Part shown: in pieces, positions 8,451 through 18,878 of the stretch
Numbering within the stretch: position 1 is the stretch's first letter
Layout: each line of letters opens with the position of its first letter
From: Rhizobiales bacterium CCH10-E5
Lineage (GTDB): Bacteria; Pseudomonadota; Alphaproteobacteria; Rhizobiales; Beijerinckiaceae
DNA: 58,061 bases
Direction of reading: 5' to 3'
Assembly (NCBI GenBank): GCA_001556125.1
Contig: LSIG01000132.1
Location: 1-58,061 of the forward strand
Position numbers and translations under genes: made by a program
Notes under the pieces: model-generated
Database searches by the model: none
Seen by the model: the letters and a program-made list of their open reading frames with translations, nothing else
Told to the model about the DNA's origin: nothing

Positions 8451-9146
8451 ATGAAAGCCGCCGTCATCACCTTCCCCGGCTCGAACCGTGACGGCGACGT
8501 CGCCAAGGCGCTGAAGCAGGCCGGGGCCGAGGTGGCTCATATCTGGCACGCCGACACGGAGCTGCCGGCCGGCACCGATCTCGTCGTTCTGCCCGGCGGC
8601 TTCTCCTATGGCGATTATCTGCGCACCGGCGCCATCGCCGGCCGCGCCAACGTCATGGACGCGACCCGCGCCCATGCTGCCCGCGGCGGCTATGTGCTGG
8701 GCATCTGCAACGGCTTCCAGATCGCCTGCGAGGCGGGGCTCCTGCCCGGAATCCTGATGCGCAACGCCGACCTGAAATTCGTCTGCAGGCGCCAGCATCT
8801 CAAGGTCGAGCGCGCCGACACGCCCTACACCGCTGCCTATGCGCCGGGACAGGTCATCGATGTCTGCATCGCCCATGGCGAGGGCAATTACGTCGCCGAC
8901 GACGAGACGCTGGCACGGCTCGAGGGCGAGGGGCTCGTCGCCTTCCGCTACGCCGACGCGCAGGGGAAGGTCACGGCGGAGGCCAACCCGAACGGCTCGC
9001 TCAACAACATCGCCGGGATCTATTCGCCGGGCTTCAACGTGCTCGGCCTGATGCCGCACCCCGAGAACCTGATCGATTCGCTGACCGGCGGGACCGATGG
9101 CCGCGGCCTGTTCGCAAGCCTGATGGGCGGGAAGAAGGCGGCCTGA
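8451..9146 (+). CDS. purQ: Phosphoribosylformylglycinamidine synthase glutaminase subunit PurQ
   Basis: A 231-residue class I glutamine amidotransferase that supplies ammonia to the FGAM synthase complex. The catalytic triad is visible: Cys86 in LGICNGFQ, and His203 and Glu205 in MPHPENL. The start MKAAVITFPGSNRDGD is typical. It lies 4 bases behind purS and is surely translated from the same message. Downstream, instead of purL, is a two-hairpin repeat (9175-9263) and the convergent ccmG. Confidence 0.96.
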   Translation: MKAAVITFPGSNRDGDVAKALKQAGAEVAHIWHADTELPAGTDLVVLPGGFSYGDYLRTGAIAGRANVMDATRAHAARGGYVLGICNGFQIACEAGLLPGILMRNADLKFVCRRQHLKVERADTPYTAAYAPGQVIDVCIAHGEGNYVADDETLARLEGEGLVAFRYADAQGKVTAEANPNGSLNNIAGIYSPGFNVLGLMPHPENLIDSLTGGTDGRGLFASLMGGKKAA

Positions 9147-9174
9147 AGCCGTCACTCCCCTCGGAACCATCCCC

Positions 9175-9263
9175 GTCATCCCGGGCTTGCCCCGGGATCC
9201 ATCGCAGGGCTCCGACGCTCGATGATGGATTCCGGATCTCCGCTTCGCTGCGTCCGGAATGAC
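9175..9263 (+). repeat. Two-hairpin intergenic repeat, copy A
   Basis: The 89-bp element begins GTCAT and ends ATGAC. Hairpin 1 pairs ATCCCGGG (9178-9185) with CCCGGGAT (9191-9198) around loop CTTGC. Hairpin 2 pairs ATTCCGGA (9229-9236) with TCCGGAAT (9253-9260) around a 16-base loop containing CTCCGCTTCGCTGCG. The same plan occurs at 27356-27427 and 52116-52202 in the opposite orientation. It lies between the convergent purQ and ccmG stop codons, where it could act as a bidirectional terminator or mRNA end-protector. Confidence 0.85.
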
Positions 9264-9298
9264 GCGTCACTGCCGAGGCTTCGGCGAAGCCATCGGTG

Positions 9299-9904
9299 TC
9301 ACTTGCCCGCCACCGCCCGCGCCAGCAGCCGCCCGGCGCTCTGGGCGTCGAGCGGGCCGACATGCTTTTCGAGGATCCGCCCGTCCGGACCGATCACGAA
9401 GGTCTCCGGCACGCCATAGACGCCCCATTCGATCGCCGCGCGACCCGAGGCGTCGACGCCGACGGCGGAATAGGGATTGCCCAGCGCGCCCAGGAAGCGT
9501 CGGGCATTCTCCGCCTCGTCCTTGTAGTTGATGCCGACCACCGCGACGCGGCCCGCCTTGACCGGCGGCGACTCGGCCATCGCCACCAGGAAGGGATGCT
9601 CGACCCGGCAGGGCGCGCACCAGCTCGCAAAGACATTGACGATCGTCGCCCGCCCGGCAGCAAGGTCTTTCATGGCGAAGGCCGGGACCGGCCGCCCCTC
9701 GCGTTGAAGGCCCTCCAGCGCCGTCAGCGTGATCGGCGGCGCGGGCTTTCCGATCAGCGCGGACGGCACCTTGCTGGCGTCGCCAGCGAACAGCCCGACG
9801 AGAAAGACGACCGCGAGAGCGCCGAACAGGATCAGCGGCAGCAGGAAGATCAGGGGCGAGCGCCGGCGTGGCGCGGCCTCGGCCGGGGCCTCGGTCTCGC
9901 TCAT
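9299..9904 (-). CDS. ccmG: Thiol:disulfide interchange protein CcmG/DsbE (cytochrome c maturation)
   Basis: A 201-residue membrane-anchored thioredoxin-fold protein. A basic N-terminus leads to one membrane segment (about 17-39), then the periplasmic domain carries the active site WCAPC with Cys96 and Cys99. A GVYGVPETFVI segment supplies the cis-proline loop. CcmG keeps apocytochrome c haem-site cysteines reduced. Its ATG overlaps the ccmD stop as ATGA, so ccmC-ccmD-ccmG are one transcription unit on the minus strand. Confidence 0.93.
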   Translation of the reverse strand: MSETEAPAEAAPRRRSPLIFLLPLILFGALAVVFLVGLFAGDASKVPSALIGKPAPPITLTALEGLQREGRPVPAFAMKDLAAGRATIVNVFASWCAPCRVEHPFLVAMAESPPVKAGRVAVVGINYKDEAENARRFLGALGNPYSAVGVDASGRAAIEWGVYGVPETFVIGPDGRILEKHVGPLDAQSAGRLLARAVAGK

Positions 9905-10077
9905 GACGGCTCCTGTCCGGAGCGGCGGGTGGCGCCGCGACGTTCCAACTCGGCCAGGGCCCGCTTCTGCGACCGGTGATCGATCAGAACGGACAGGACG
10001 AGCCCCCCCAGCACCACCACGACGGCGGCGTAGGAGGCCAGGATGAAGGCGGCATGAGGCCCGAGCGCGCTTGTCAT
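9901..10077 (-). CDS. ccmD: Haem exporter protein CcmD (small)
   Basis: A 58-residue protein found between ccmC and ccmG. It starts MTSALGPHAAFILASYAAVV, has one membrane helix (about residues 10-32), then a basic cytoplasmic tail containing DHRSQKRALAELERRG. This is the usual CcmD layout, including the helix followed by a charged segment with a leucine-rich stretch. CcmD is needed to release holo-CcmE from the CcmABC complex. Start 10077 lies 10 bases after ccmC; the stop overlaps the ccmG start by 3 bases. Confidence 0.92.
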   Translation of the reverse strand: MTSALGPHAAFILASYAAVVVVLGGLVLSVLIDHRSQKRALAELERRGATRRSGQEPS

Positions 10078-10087
10078 GCGGTCATCC

Positions 10088-10849
10088 TCACGCCGGAGAG
10101 CCTTCGGCGGCGAGCCGGTCGAGCCGCTCGGCCTCGAGGATCGTCAGCGTCCGCACGCGCCGCCGCATGATCTCGGCCTGCATCGCCACGAGGTGTAGGG
10201 CTAGCGCCATCAGCGTGAAGCCGAGCGCGAGGATCAGCAGCGGCCACAGCATGGAAGCGTGGATCGTCGGCCCGTCCAGCCGCAGCACAGAGGCCGGCTG
10301 GTGCAGCGTGTTCCACCAGTCGACCGAGAATTTGATGATCGGCACGTTGACGAAACCGACCAGCGTCAGGATCGCGACCGCTCGTCCCGCCTGGGACGGC
10401 TCGTCCAGCGTCCGCCACAGCGCCATGATGCCGAGATAGATCAGGAGGAGCACCAGCATCGAGGTCAGCCGCGCATCCCAGACCCAGTAGGTCCCCCACA
10501 TCGGCTTGCCCCAGAAAGCGCCGGTGAGCAGGCAGATCAGGGCAAACGCGGCGCCGATCGGGGCCGCCGCCTTCTGCGCGACATCGGCCAGCGGATGCCG
10601 CCAGACCAGCGTGCCCAGCGCCGAGAGCGTCATCATCGAATAGAACATCATCGCCAGCCAGGCGGCCGGCACATGCACGAACATGATGCGGATCGTCTCG
10701 CCCTGCTGGTAGTCGGGCGGGGCCACGAACCAGGCGAGATAGAAACCGACGCCGAGCAGCAGCGCCGCCACCCCGGCGAACCAGGGCAGCAGGATGGCGG
10801 AGAGGCGCATGAAGCGCGTCGGGTTCGCGAGATCGATCAGGCCGGCCAT
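10088..10849 (-). CDS. ccmC: Haem exporter permease CcmC
   Basis: A 253-residue, six-helix membrane protein of the haem-handling family. The tryptophan-rich haem-binding loop is visible as MWGTYWVWDARLTS near mid-protein, with conserved periplasmic histidines in IMFVHVPAAW and before the loop in LVWRHP. CcmC loads haem onto CcmE. It is the first gene of ccmC-ccmD-ccmG. It is separated from ccmB-ccmA by 562 bases that include a small gene on the opposite strand, so the two halves of the ccm set must have separate promoters or a long shared transcript. Confidence 0.94.
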   Translation of the reverse strand: MAGLIDLANPTRFMRLSAILLPWFAGVAALLLGVGFYLAWFVAPPDYQQGETIRIMFVHVPAAWLAMMFYSMMTLSALGTLVWRHPLADVAQKAAAPIGAAFALICLLTGAFWGKPMWGTYWVWDARLTSMLVLLLIYLGIMALWRTLDEPSQAGRAVAILTLVGFVNVPIIKFSVDWWNTLHQPASVLRLDGPTIHASMLWPLLILALGFTLMALALHLVAMQAEIMRRRVRTLTILEAERLDRLAAEGSPA

Positions 10850-11166
10850 GTCATCGCATCGTGCTCGAAGGCTGCCGCCAGAGCTGTCCCCGCAGCCTTA
10901 TCAAGGGCGGTGACCCGCAGCAATCCGCGAGCCACCCATGCGACATCACGGCGTCATGCGCGGCTGCGATCGAGACGGGCACGCGCCGGCGGCCGGTCCA
11001 GCCGCTCGCCCCTTTGCGACGAAGCGCGACGCACAGCGCCGCGAAGGCCGGCGGCTGCCCGATCGATCAAATCCTAAGCAATTGAGGGGATTGATATATC
11101 GGTTCTGCACGGTTGTCGGCTCGGATGCCGCTTGCTAGCCTGACCCGACTGTCGAGAGGAGCGGCC
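10850..11166. other. Divergent intergenic region, ccmC and an 80-residue gene
   Basis: These 317 bases lie between the starts of ccmC (minus) and the small hypothetical gene (plus). A conspicuous A+T-rich patch at about 11068-11100, holding TTGATATATC, is the likeliest promoter zone, but no clean -35/-10 pair was found. GAGAGGAG at 11156-11163 is a good ribosome-binding site for the small gene. No RNA gene was recognised. Confidence 0.4.
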
Positions 11167-11409
11167 ATGACGCGACACCTGCCGGACGAGATCCAGCGCG
11201 AGGTCGAGACGACGATCCGCGCCAAGGCCGGCGAATCGCGTGTGGTCGATGTCGACGCGACCACACGCGAGATTCTCGGCCGCCATGCCCTGCCGGGCGT
11301 CGAGATCGGCACCGTTGCCGCCATCGTGGCCCGCCTCGCCGGCCGCTATGGCTGCGCCGTCGAATTCGGCGGTCGCCGCGAGGACGCCTGCCGGACCGGG
11401 ACCGCCTGA
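11167..11409 (+). CDS. Small hypothetical protein within the ccm cluster
   Basis: An 80-residue, soluble, charged protein starting MTRHLPDEIQREVETTIRAK. No family was recognised. The G+C content and codon use resemble the neighbours, and a strong purine-rich ribosome-binding site precedes ATG 11167, so it is probably real. It is transcribed against the ccm genes and ends 2 bases before the stop of ccmB. It contains two cysteines (YGCAV and EDACR), but no CxxC or haem-binding motif. Nothing links it directly to cytochrome maturation beyond position. Confidence 0.6.
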   Translation: MTRHLPDEIQREVETTIRAKAGESRVVDVDATTREILGRHALPGVEIGTVAAIVARLAGRYGCAVEFGGRREDACRTGTA

Positions 11410-11411
11410 GG

Positions 11412-12080
11412 TCAGTTCGACTGTCGCAGCGCCGCCGCCGCCGCCAGCGTTCCGACGACGATCGCCGCCAGCGACAGCGCGCACAGGATCAGGAAGGGCG
11501 TGCGGAACGGAATCGTCCCGCCCAACGCTGCGTTCGACGCCGAAACGCCGAAGATCAGCACCGGCACCGTCAGCGGCGCCACCAGTACGGGCAGGATCAG
11601 CCCGCCGCGGCGCAGGCTCGCGGTCAGCGCCGCGGCGCCCGCCCCGATGAAGCTCAGCGCCGGCGTGCCGACCAGCAGCGTCGCCGCCACCGGCAGCATC
11701 GCCTCGCCGGGCAGCGCCACCAGCAGGCCGAGCAACGGCGCCGCCAGCGCCAGCGGCAGGCCGGTCGTCAGCCAATGCGCCAGCCCCTTCGCCACCACCG
11801 CGAGTTCCAGCGGCAAGACGCCGCTACGGATGAGATCGAGCGAGCCGTCCTCCTCATCCGCCTGAAACAGCCGGTCGAGCCCGATCAGCACCGAGAGCAG
11901 CGCCCCCAGCCAGAGGATGGCCGGGCCGATTCGCGACAGCAGGTTGAGGTCCGGCCCGAGCGCGAAGGGCACCAGCACCACGATCGTCAGGAAAAAGACC
12001 AGCGCGAGTTCGCCGCCGCCGCCGGCTCGCGAGGCGAGGGCGAGGTCGCGCCTCAGAATGGCGAGGAAGGCGGCGGTCAC
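11412..12080 (-). CDS. ccmB: Haem exporter permease CcmB
   Basis: A 222-residue, six-helix membrane protein, the permease partner of the CcmA ATPase. The start MTAAFLAILRRDLALASRAG and the central FQADEEDGSLDLI segment are typical of CcmB. CcmAB uses ATP to release haem-loaded CcmE from CcmC. Its ATG overlaps the ccmA stop by 4 bases, so the pair is translationally coupled. Its 3' end meets a small gene from the other strand with a 2-base gap. Confidence 0.94.
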   Translation of the reverse strand: MTAAFLAILRRDLALASRAGGGGELALVFFLTIVVLVPFALGPDLNLLSRIGPAILWLGALLSVLIGLDRLFQADEEDGSLDLIRSGVLPLELAVVAKGLAHWLTTGLPLALAAPLLGLLVALPGEAMLPVAATLLVGTPALSFIGAGAAALTASLRRGGLILPVLVAPLTVPVLIFGVSASNAALGGTIPFRTPFLILCALSLAAIVVGTLAAAAALRQSN

Positions 12081-12697
12081 AGGCCGATCCTCAGTTCGCG
12101 TGCGCCGTCGAGCCCCAGCGGTCCGTGCGTCGCCGCCAGGATGGCGCCGCCGTCTGACAGGTGCGCGCGCATCAGCCCGGTCAGCATCGTCTGTGCCGCG
12201 ACGTCGAGCGCGGCCATCGGCTCGTCCAGCAGCCAGAAGGGCCGGCGCGACACCAGAAGCCGCGCGAGCGCTACGCGCCGGCGCTGGCCGGCGGAGAGAT
12301 AGGCCACCGGCAGGCCCGCGACATGGGGCAGACCGACGGCCGCCAGCGCCTCGCCGGGCGAGAGCGCGGCATCACCCAGCAGCGCCTGGGCGAAGGACAG
12401 GTTCTCCTGCGCGGTCAGCGCCGTCTTGAGCCCGTCGCGGTGGCCGACGACATGGCTGATCTCGACCGGGGCGAGATCGACCGCGCCCTCGATCCGGATC
12501 GCGCCGGCATCCGGACGCAGCCGCCCGCACAGCATCGCCAGAAGGCTCGACTTGCCGGCGCCGTTGCGCCCTGTGAGCGCGATCGCCTCGCCCGGCCCGA
12601 GGCGGAAGGAGAGGTCAGAGAAGATCAGCCTGCCGCCGCGGCGGCAGGCCAGCCGGTCGGCCTCCAGGGTCAGGATCAGGGCGGGCGAGGAGGTCAA
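12077..12697 (-). CDS. ccmA: Haem exporter ATP-binding protein CcmA
   Basis: A 206-residue ABC ATPase with Walker A GRNGAGKSS, signature LSAGQRRRVALARL, Walker B FWLLDEP and an ATHGPL switch region. It powers the CcmAB step of cytochrome c maturation. The frame is open upstream to an ATG at 12799, but that would add 34 unconserved residues and run into the acnA promoter zone. I therefore chose the TTG at 12697, which gives the family length. The start is uncertain. It is divergent from acnA, a neighbour pair common in related alphaproteobacteria. Confidence 0.9.
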   Translation of the reverse strand: MTSSPALILTLEADRLACRRGGRLIFSDLSFRLGPGEAIALTGRNGAGKSSLLAMLCGRLRPDAGAIRIEGAVDLAPVEISHVVGHRDGLKTALTAQENLSFAQALLGDAALSPGEALAAVGLPHVAGLPVAYLSAGQRRRVALARLLVSRRPFWLLDEPMAALDVAAQTMLTGLMRAHLSDGGAILAATHGPLGLDGARELRIGL

Positions 12698-12931
12698 GGG
12701 ATAGGCATCTTCCGCAGCGTCGGGTTCGCGCGCGAACGCGCTTCGTTCATGTAGCGGGCTTCTTGGAATTGCTCTATAGAGCCCGTGGCTACGCCGCACG
12801 CCGATCCGGCGCGGGGCTCGGGCACTCCCGGGGCGGCGCGCGCGACCTGCGCATCAGGCCTTCGAACCGGCGATCCCGCAAGGGGCCTCCGTCGATTCGC
12901 GACCGCAACCCCTTGATCAGGATCAGCCCGC

Positions 12932-15631
<2,700 letters not shown>

Positions 15632-15675
15632 GCGACGGAACGGCCGGGCCCAGTCGCGGCCTTCTAGAGAAACAC

Positions 15676-15715
15676 AAAAAAGGGCTGCGGCATCGCGTGA
15701 TGCCGCAGCCCTTTT
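15676..15715. terminator. Bidirectional rho-independent terminator
   Basis: A perfect 13-bp stem (GGGCTGCGGCATC at 15682-15694, complement at 15699-15711) has a 4-base loop. It is flanked by six A on the left and four T on the right. It can stop acnA from the left and the chemoreceptor gene from the right, since the two genes converge here. Confidence 0.93.
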
Positions 15716-15742
15716 GCGTGGAAGGCCCGGGATTGACTGTCG

Positions 15743-17719
15743 TCAGCTCGCCCGGCGCAGGGTGGTGGCAGCCTCCGGACGGTGCATCGGCCGCGCGGAG
15801 CTCGTGGTGCGGAACGTGGCGACGAGCGCGTCGAGTTCGGCGATCTTGCGGCCGAGCATGACGGCGGCGGCCGCGCTTTCCTCGGCCAGCGCGGCGTTCT
15901 GTTGCGTCATCTCGTCCATCCGCACGACGGTCTGGCTCATCTCGTCGATTCCGTTCGATTGTTCGCCGGAAGCCGCTGCAGCCTCCGTCACCGTACCGGC
16001 GACCTGCTGCGTCGCCTCGACGATCTCACCCAGCACCTCGCCCGCGCTGCGTACGAGCTTCACCCCGGCGGCAACCTCCTGCGTGGTATCGTTGATCAGG
16101 CCGGAGATGCTCTTGGCCGCGTCCGCAGATTGCTGAGCCAGCGCCCGAACCTCGGACGCCACGACCGCGAAGCCCTTGCCGGCATCCCCGGCCCTCGCCG
16201 CCTCCACCGCCGCATTCAGCGCGAGCAGATTGGTCTGGAAGGCGATCCCGTCGATCACGGAGGTGATGTCGGTGATCTTGCCGCTGGCCTGTTCGATGCG
16301 GTTCATCGCGCCGATCGCGTCGGTGACGATGGCACCGCCATTGCGGGCGACGCGCGTCGCGTTCTCGGCCAGATGGACAGCCTGCCGCGAAGCATTGGCC
16401 GAAGCCTTCACCGATGCCGCCAGTTGTTCGGTGGTGGCGGCAGTCTCCTCCAGAGACGAAGCCTGCTCCTCGGTGCGCAGCGAGAGGTTTTCCGCTCCCG
16501 ACTTGATCTCCTCGGCGGCTGCGGCGATCTCGCGCGCCGTCTGCTTGATCACCGTCACGGTCAAGGCCAGCTTCTCGACCATCTCGTTGATCGAGCCGCT
16601 GACGGATCCAAGCTTGCCGGAGTAGTCCGTCCTGACGGTGCGGGTGAGATCGCCGTCGGCGATGGCCGCCAGCACATCGGCGAAAGTCGTCGTCGCGCCG
16701 TCGATCGCGGCGTTGATCTGGTTGATCCCCGTGACGAGCGCCGCCATCTCGCCCTGCTGCGCCCCAGGGTCGACGCGATGGCTGAAATCGCCATGCACGG
16801 CGGCATCGACCGCCCGCCTGATCTGGTGCGCGGTCTCGGCGAACGTCGCGGCCTGCCTCTGCGAAGAGAGCACCTCCTCGTCACGCCGCGACTGCTCCTC
16901 GGCCGCGCGTCCGGCCAGCACGTCCTGATAGGAGCCGATGGCCCGCGCCATTTCACCGATCTCGTCGCGGCGATCGCGATGCGGGATCAACACGGACCCC
17001 GGCTCCGATCCACGCCGACGCATCGTCTCGACGATCTGCGCGATCGGGCGGGCGATGCTGTGCAGGACCGCCGCATACAGCCCGAGCGCCGTCAGCAGCG
17101 CCATGACGAGGCCGGACAGCGCGACGCTCGTGGCGAGACCACGGGCGCTGCCCGCACCCGACTGCGCCGCCATCGCCTCGGCCTCCAGCGCGTCGCCGGC
17201 CTCCTTCATCGACCTTTCGAGCGCCTCGAAGCGTTCGTCGAACAGCGCCATGCCCGCGAGAGCGGCCTTGCGGTCCCTGAAGGCGAGTTCGACCAGCGTC
17301 ACCGCCTGGGCGATATAGCTGTTCAATGGCTCGTCGAGCGCCTGCAGGCGCGCGAGGGTCTCCGGCGAACTGACGATCGTCTTTGTCGCGGCGATGCGCT
17401 CCGAAAACTCCTGGGCGTGTGCCCGTGTCTCCGCGATCGTCTCTGTCCCGTCTGCTCCTTGGTCGGACCGGATGAGGGCCGCGTAGACATCGGCGCGCAG
17501 CCCGTCATGCAGCATGTCGCCGATGGTGTGGTTGCGGATCGCCGTGGCTGATTGGGCGAGATCGTCGATGGCTGAGCCCATGCGCGACGACGAATGAAGG
17601 CCGATTCCCGCGACCGCGCTGGTGATGAGGGCGAGCAGCAGGCACAGCAAGGCAAAGCGCGTTTTCAGCGATACCACGGCCAGTCCCCCGAGCGACTCGA
17701 AAGCAACGCAGAATTGCAT
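15743..17719 (-). CDS. Methyl-accepting chemotaxis protein
   Basis: A 658-residue chemoreceptor. A first membrane helix (about residues 18-42) is followed by a roughly 150-residue helical periplasmic domain of the four-helix-bundle type. A second helix ([17 protein letters not shown]) leads into HAMP domains and a long coiled coil. The conserved signalling tip reads [20 protein letters not shown], followed by [14 protein letters not shown]. No CheR-docking pentapeptide is seen at the C-terminus (LRRAS). The ligand is unknown. No che genes are adjacent, so it is an orphan receptor. The start could also be a GTG about 15 residues downstream. Confidence 0.92.
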   Translation of the reverse strand: MQFCVAFESLGGLAVVSLKTRFALLCLLLALITSAVAGIGLHSSSRMGSAIDDLAQSATAIRNHTIGDMLHDGLRADVYAALIRSDQGADGTETIAETRAHAQEFSERIAATKTIVSSPETLARLQALDEPLNSYIAQAVTLVELAFRDRKAALAGMALFDERFEALERSMKEAGDALEAEAMAAQSGAGSARGLATSVALSGLVMALLTALGLYAAVLHSIARPIAQIVETMRRRGSEPGSVLIPHRDRRDEIGEMARAIGSYQDVLAGRAAEEQSRRDEEVLSSQRQAATFAETAHQIRRAVDAAVHGDFSHRVDPGAQQGEMAALVTGINQINAAIDGATTTFADVLAAIADGDLTRTVRTDYSGKLGSVSGSINEMVEKLALTVTVIKQTAREIAAAAEEIKSGAENLSLRTEEQASSLEETAATTEQLAASVKASANASRQAVHLAENATRVARNGGAIVTDAIGAMNRIEQASGKITDITSVIDGIAFQTNLLALNAAVEAARAGDAGKGFAVVASEVRALAQQSADAAKSISGLINDTTQEVAAGVKLVRSAGEVLGEIVEATQQVAGTVTEAAAASGEQSNGIDEMSQTVVRMDEMTQQNAALAEESAAAAVMLGRKIAELDALVATFRTTSSARPMHRPEAATTLRRAS

Positions 17720-17942
17720 CGGATCATTAACGTTACGTCACTTCGGCAATTCGGACGAGCTTCTCCCCGCGCTTGCGTTCGACGGGCGAGTCCGGCCGCC
17801 GGACTCGCCGCAGTTGTCCTCTCACCCCCCGCGGTGTAAGGGGGCGTCACAGTCATCCTTGGCGGGGGGCTTGGGGCAGGCGCAGGACGATCGTCCGCGC
17901 CCGGATGTCGTCCGCCTCCATCATCACGACGGGAGCACCCGC

Positions 17943-18224
17943 ATGTCCGCCACCTTCGAGACGGTCGCCGGAATCATTTCCGAGACCTGCGACATTCCGC
18001 GCGAGAAGATCACGCCTCAGAGCCACGCGATCGACGATCTCGGCATCGACTCGCTCGCCTTCCTCGACATCGCCTTCGCGATCGACAAGGCTTTCGGCAT
18101 CAAGCTGCCGCTCGAGCAGTGGACACAGGAGGTCAACGAGGGCAAGGCGCCGGCCGAGCAGTATTTCGTGCTCGAGAACCTCTGCAAGCGCATCGACGAT
18201 CTCGTCGCCGCCAAGGCGGCCTGA
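17943..18224 (+). CDS. acpXL: Acyl carrier protein AcpXL (very-long-chain, lipid A)
   Basis: A 93-residue acyl carrier protein of the special AcpXL type, longer than ordinary AcpP and carrying the insertion [17 protein letters not shown]. The phosphopantetheine attachment site is Ser37 in [13 protein letters not shown]. In rhizobia AcpXL carries the growing C28-class 27-hydroxy chain that LpxXL attaches to lipid A. ATG 17943 gives the family start [12 protein letters not shown]. It leads the cluster fabZ-like, two fabF-like genes, fabG-like, zinc dehydrogenase and lpxXL. The 180-base gap to the next gene holds a large hairpin. Confidence 0.95.
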   Translation: MSATFETVAGIISETCDIPREKITPQSHAIDDLGIDSLAFLDIAFAIDKAFGIKLPLEQWTQEVNEGKAPAEQYFVLENLCKRIDDLVAAKAA

Positions 18225-18252
18225 ATCCCGCCACCTCCGTGATCACGGCCCT

Positions 18253-18294
18253 CATGCCGGGGCGCGGACGCGATGTCCGCGGCGCCCCGGCATG
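18253..18294 (+). repeat. Large hairpin between acpXL and the fabZ-like gene
   Basis: CATGCCGGGGCGC (18253-18265) pairs with GCGCCCCGGCATG (18282-18294). Inside, GGAC pairs with GTCC around loop GCGAT, with a 3-base bulge on the right arm. No T run follows, so this is not a classical terminator. Its position after the ACP gene suggests an attenuator or an mRNA 3'-end stabiliser, letting ACP be made in excess of the enzymes. That role is inference. Confidence 0.7.
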
Positions 18295-18404
18295 GGGGCC
18301 GTCCTGCTTTGGCGGGCGCCGGCTTGAGCCCCGCCGGCTCAGCGTTTAGAGCAGAGCCGCGTCGGAGCCGGCTTCGACGCCCCGTGACCGACGATCGGAA
18401 GCGC

Positions 18405-18878
18405 ATGCGCCTCGAATATTTCGACATGATCGACCGCGTGGTCGCCTTCGAACCGGGCGAGAAGCGGATCGCGACCCGCTCGACCGTGCCGGCGGCCGAC
18501 GCCAGCCCCGTCTTCGAGGGTCATTTCCCCGGCCATCCGCTCGTCCCCGGCGTGCTGCTGACCGAAACCATGGCGCAGGCTTCCGGCTATCTGCTGCTCG
18601 CGCTCAACGGGCTGACGCAGATGCCCTTCCTGATGACCGTCGACAAGGCGCGCTTCCGCACCTTCGTCGAGCCGGATGCCGTGCTCGACATCGCCGCCGA
18701 ACTCGTCATCGAGGGTTCGGGCTATGCGGCGACCAAGGCGCGCATCGCCATCGACGGCAAAGCGATCTGCGATGCGGAATTGCGCTTCCGCCTGATGCCC
18801 TTCCCCGCCGACATGCGCAGCCTGATGGAGGCACGCCTGGCCGCCATCGGCCTCGCCCCGGAGCAGGCCCGATCATGA
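18405..18878 (+). CDS. fabZXL: 3-hydroxyacyl-ACP dehydratase, FabZ-like, lipid A VLCFA cluster
   Basis: A 157-residue hot-dog-fold dehydratase. The active-site motif FEGHFPGHPLVPGVLLTE carries the catalytic His40 and Glu54, as in FabZ. It removes water from the 3-hydroxyacyl-AcpXL intermediate in each elongation round. ATG 18405 is chosen because the family starts MRLEYFDMIDRV; the frame is open further upstream, into the hairpin region. Its stop overlaps the next gene's start as ATGA, so the two are coupled. Confidence 0.9.
   Translation: MRLEYFDMIDRVVAFEPGEKRIATRSTVPAADASPVFEGHFPGHPLVPGVLLTETMAQASGYLLLALNGLTQMPFLMTVDKARFRTFVEPDAVLDIAAELVIEGSGYAATKARIAIDGKAICDAELRFRLMPFPADMRSLMEARLAAIGLAPEQARS

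Noticed and set aside
17727..17741. TTAA-N7-TCAC near the chemoreceptor start as a CtrA site
   Set aside because: The second half does not match TTAA, so it is one half-site only, which is expected by chance.
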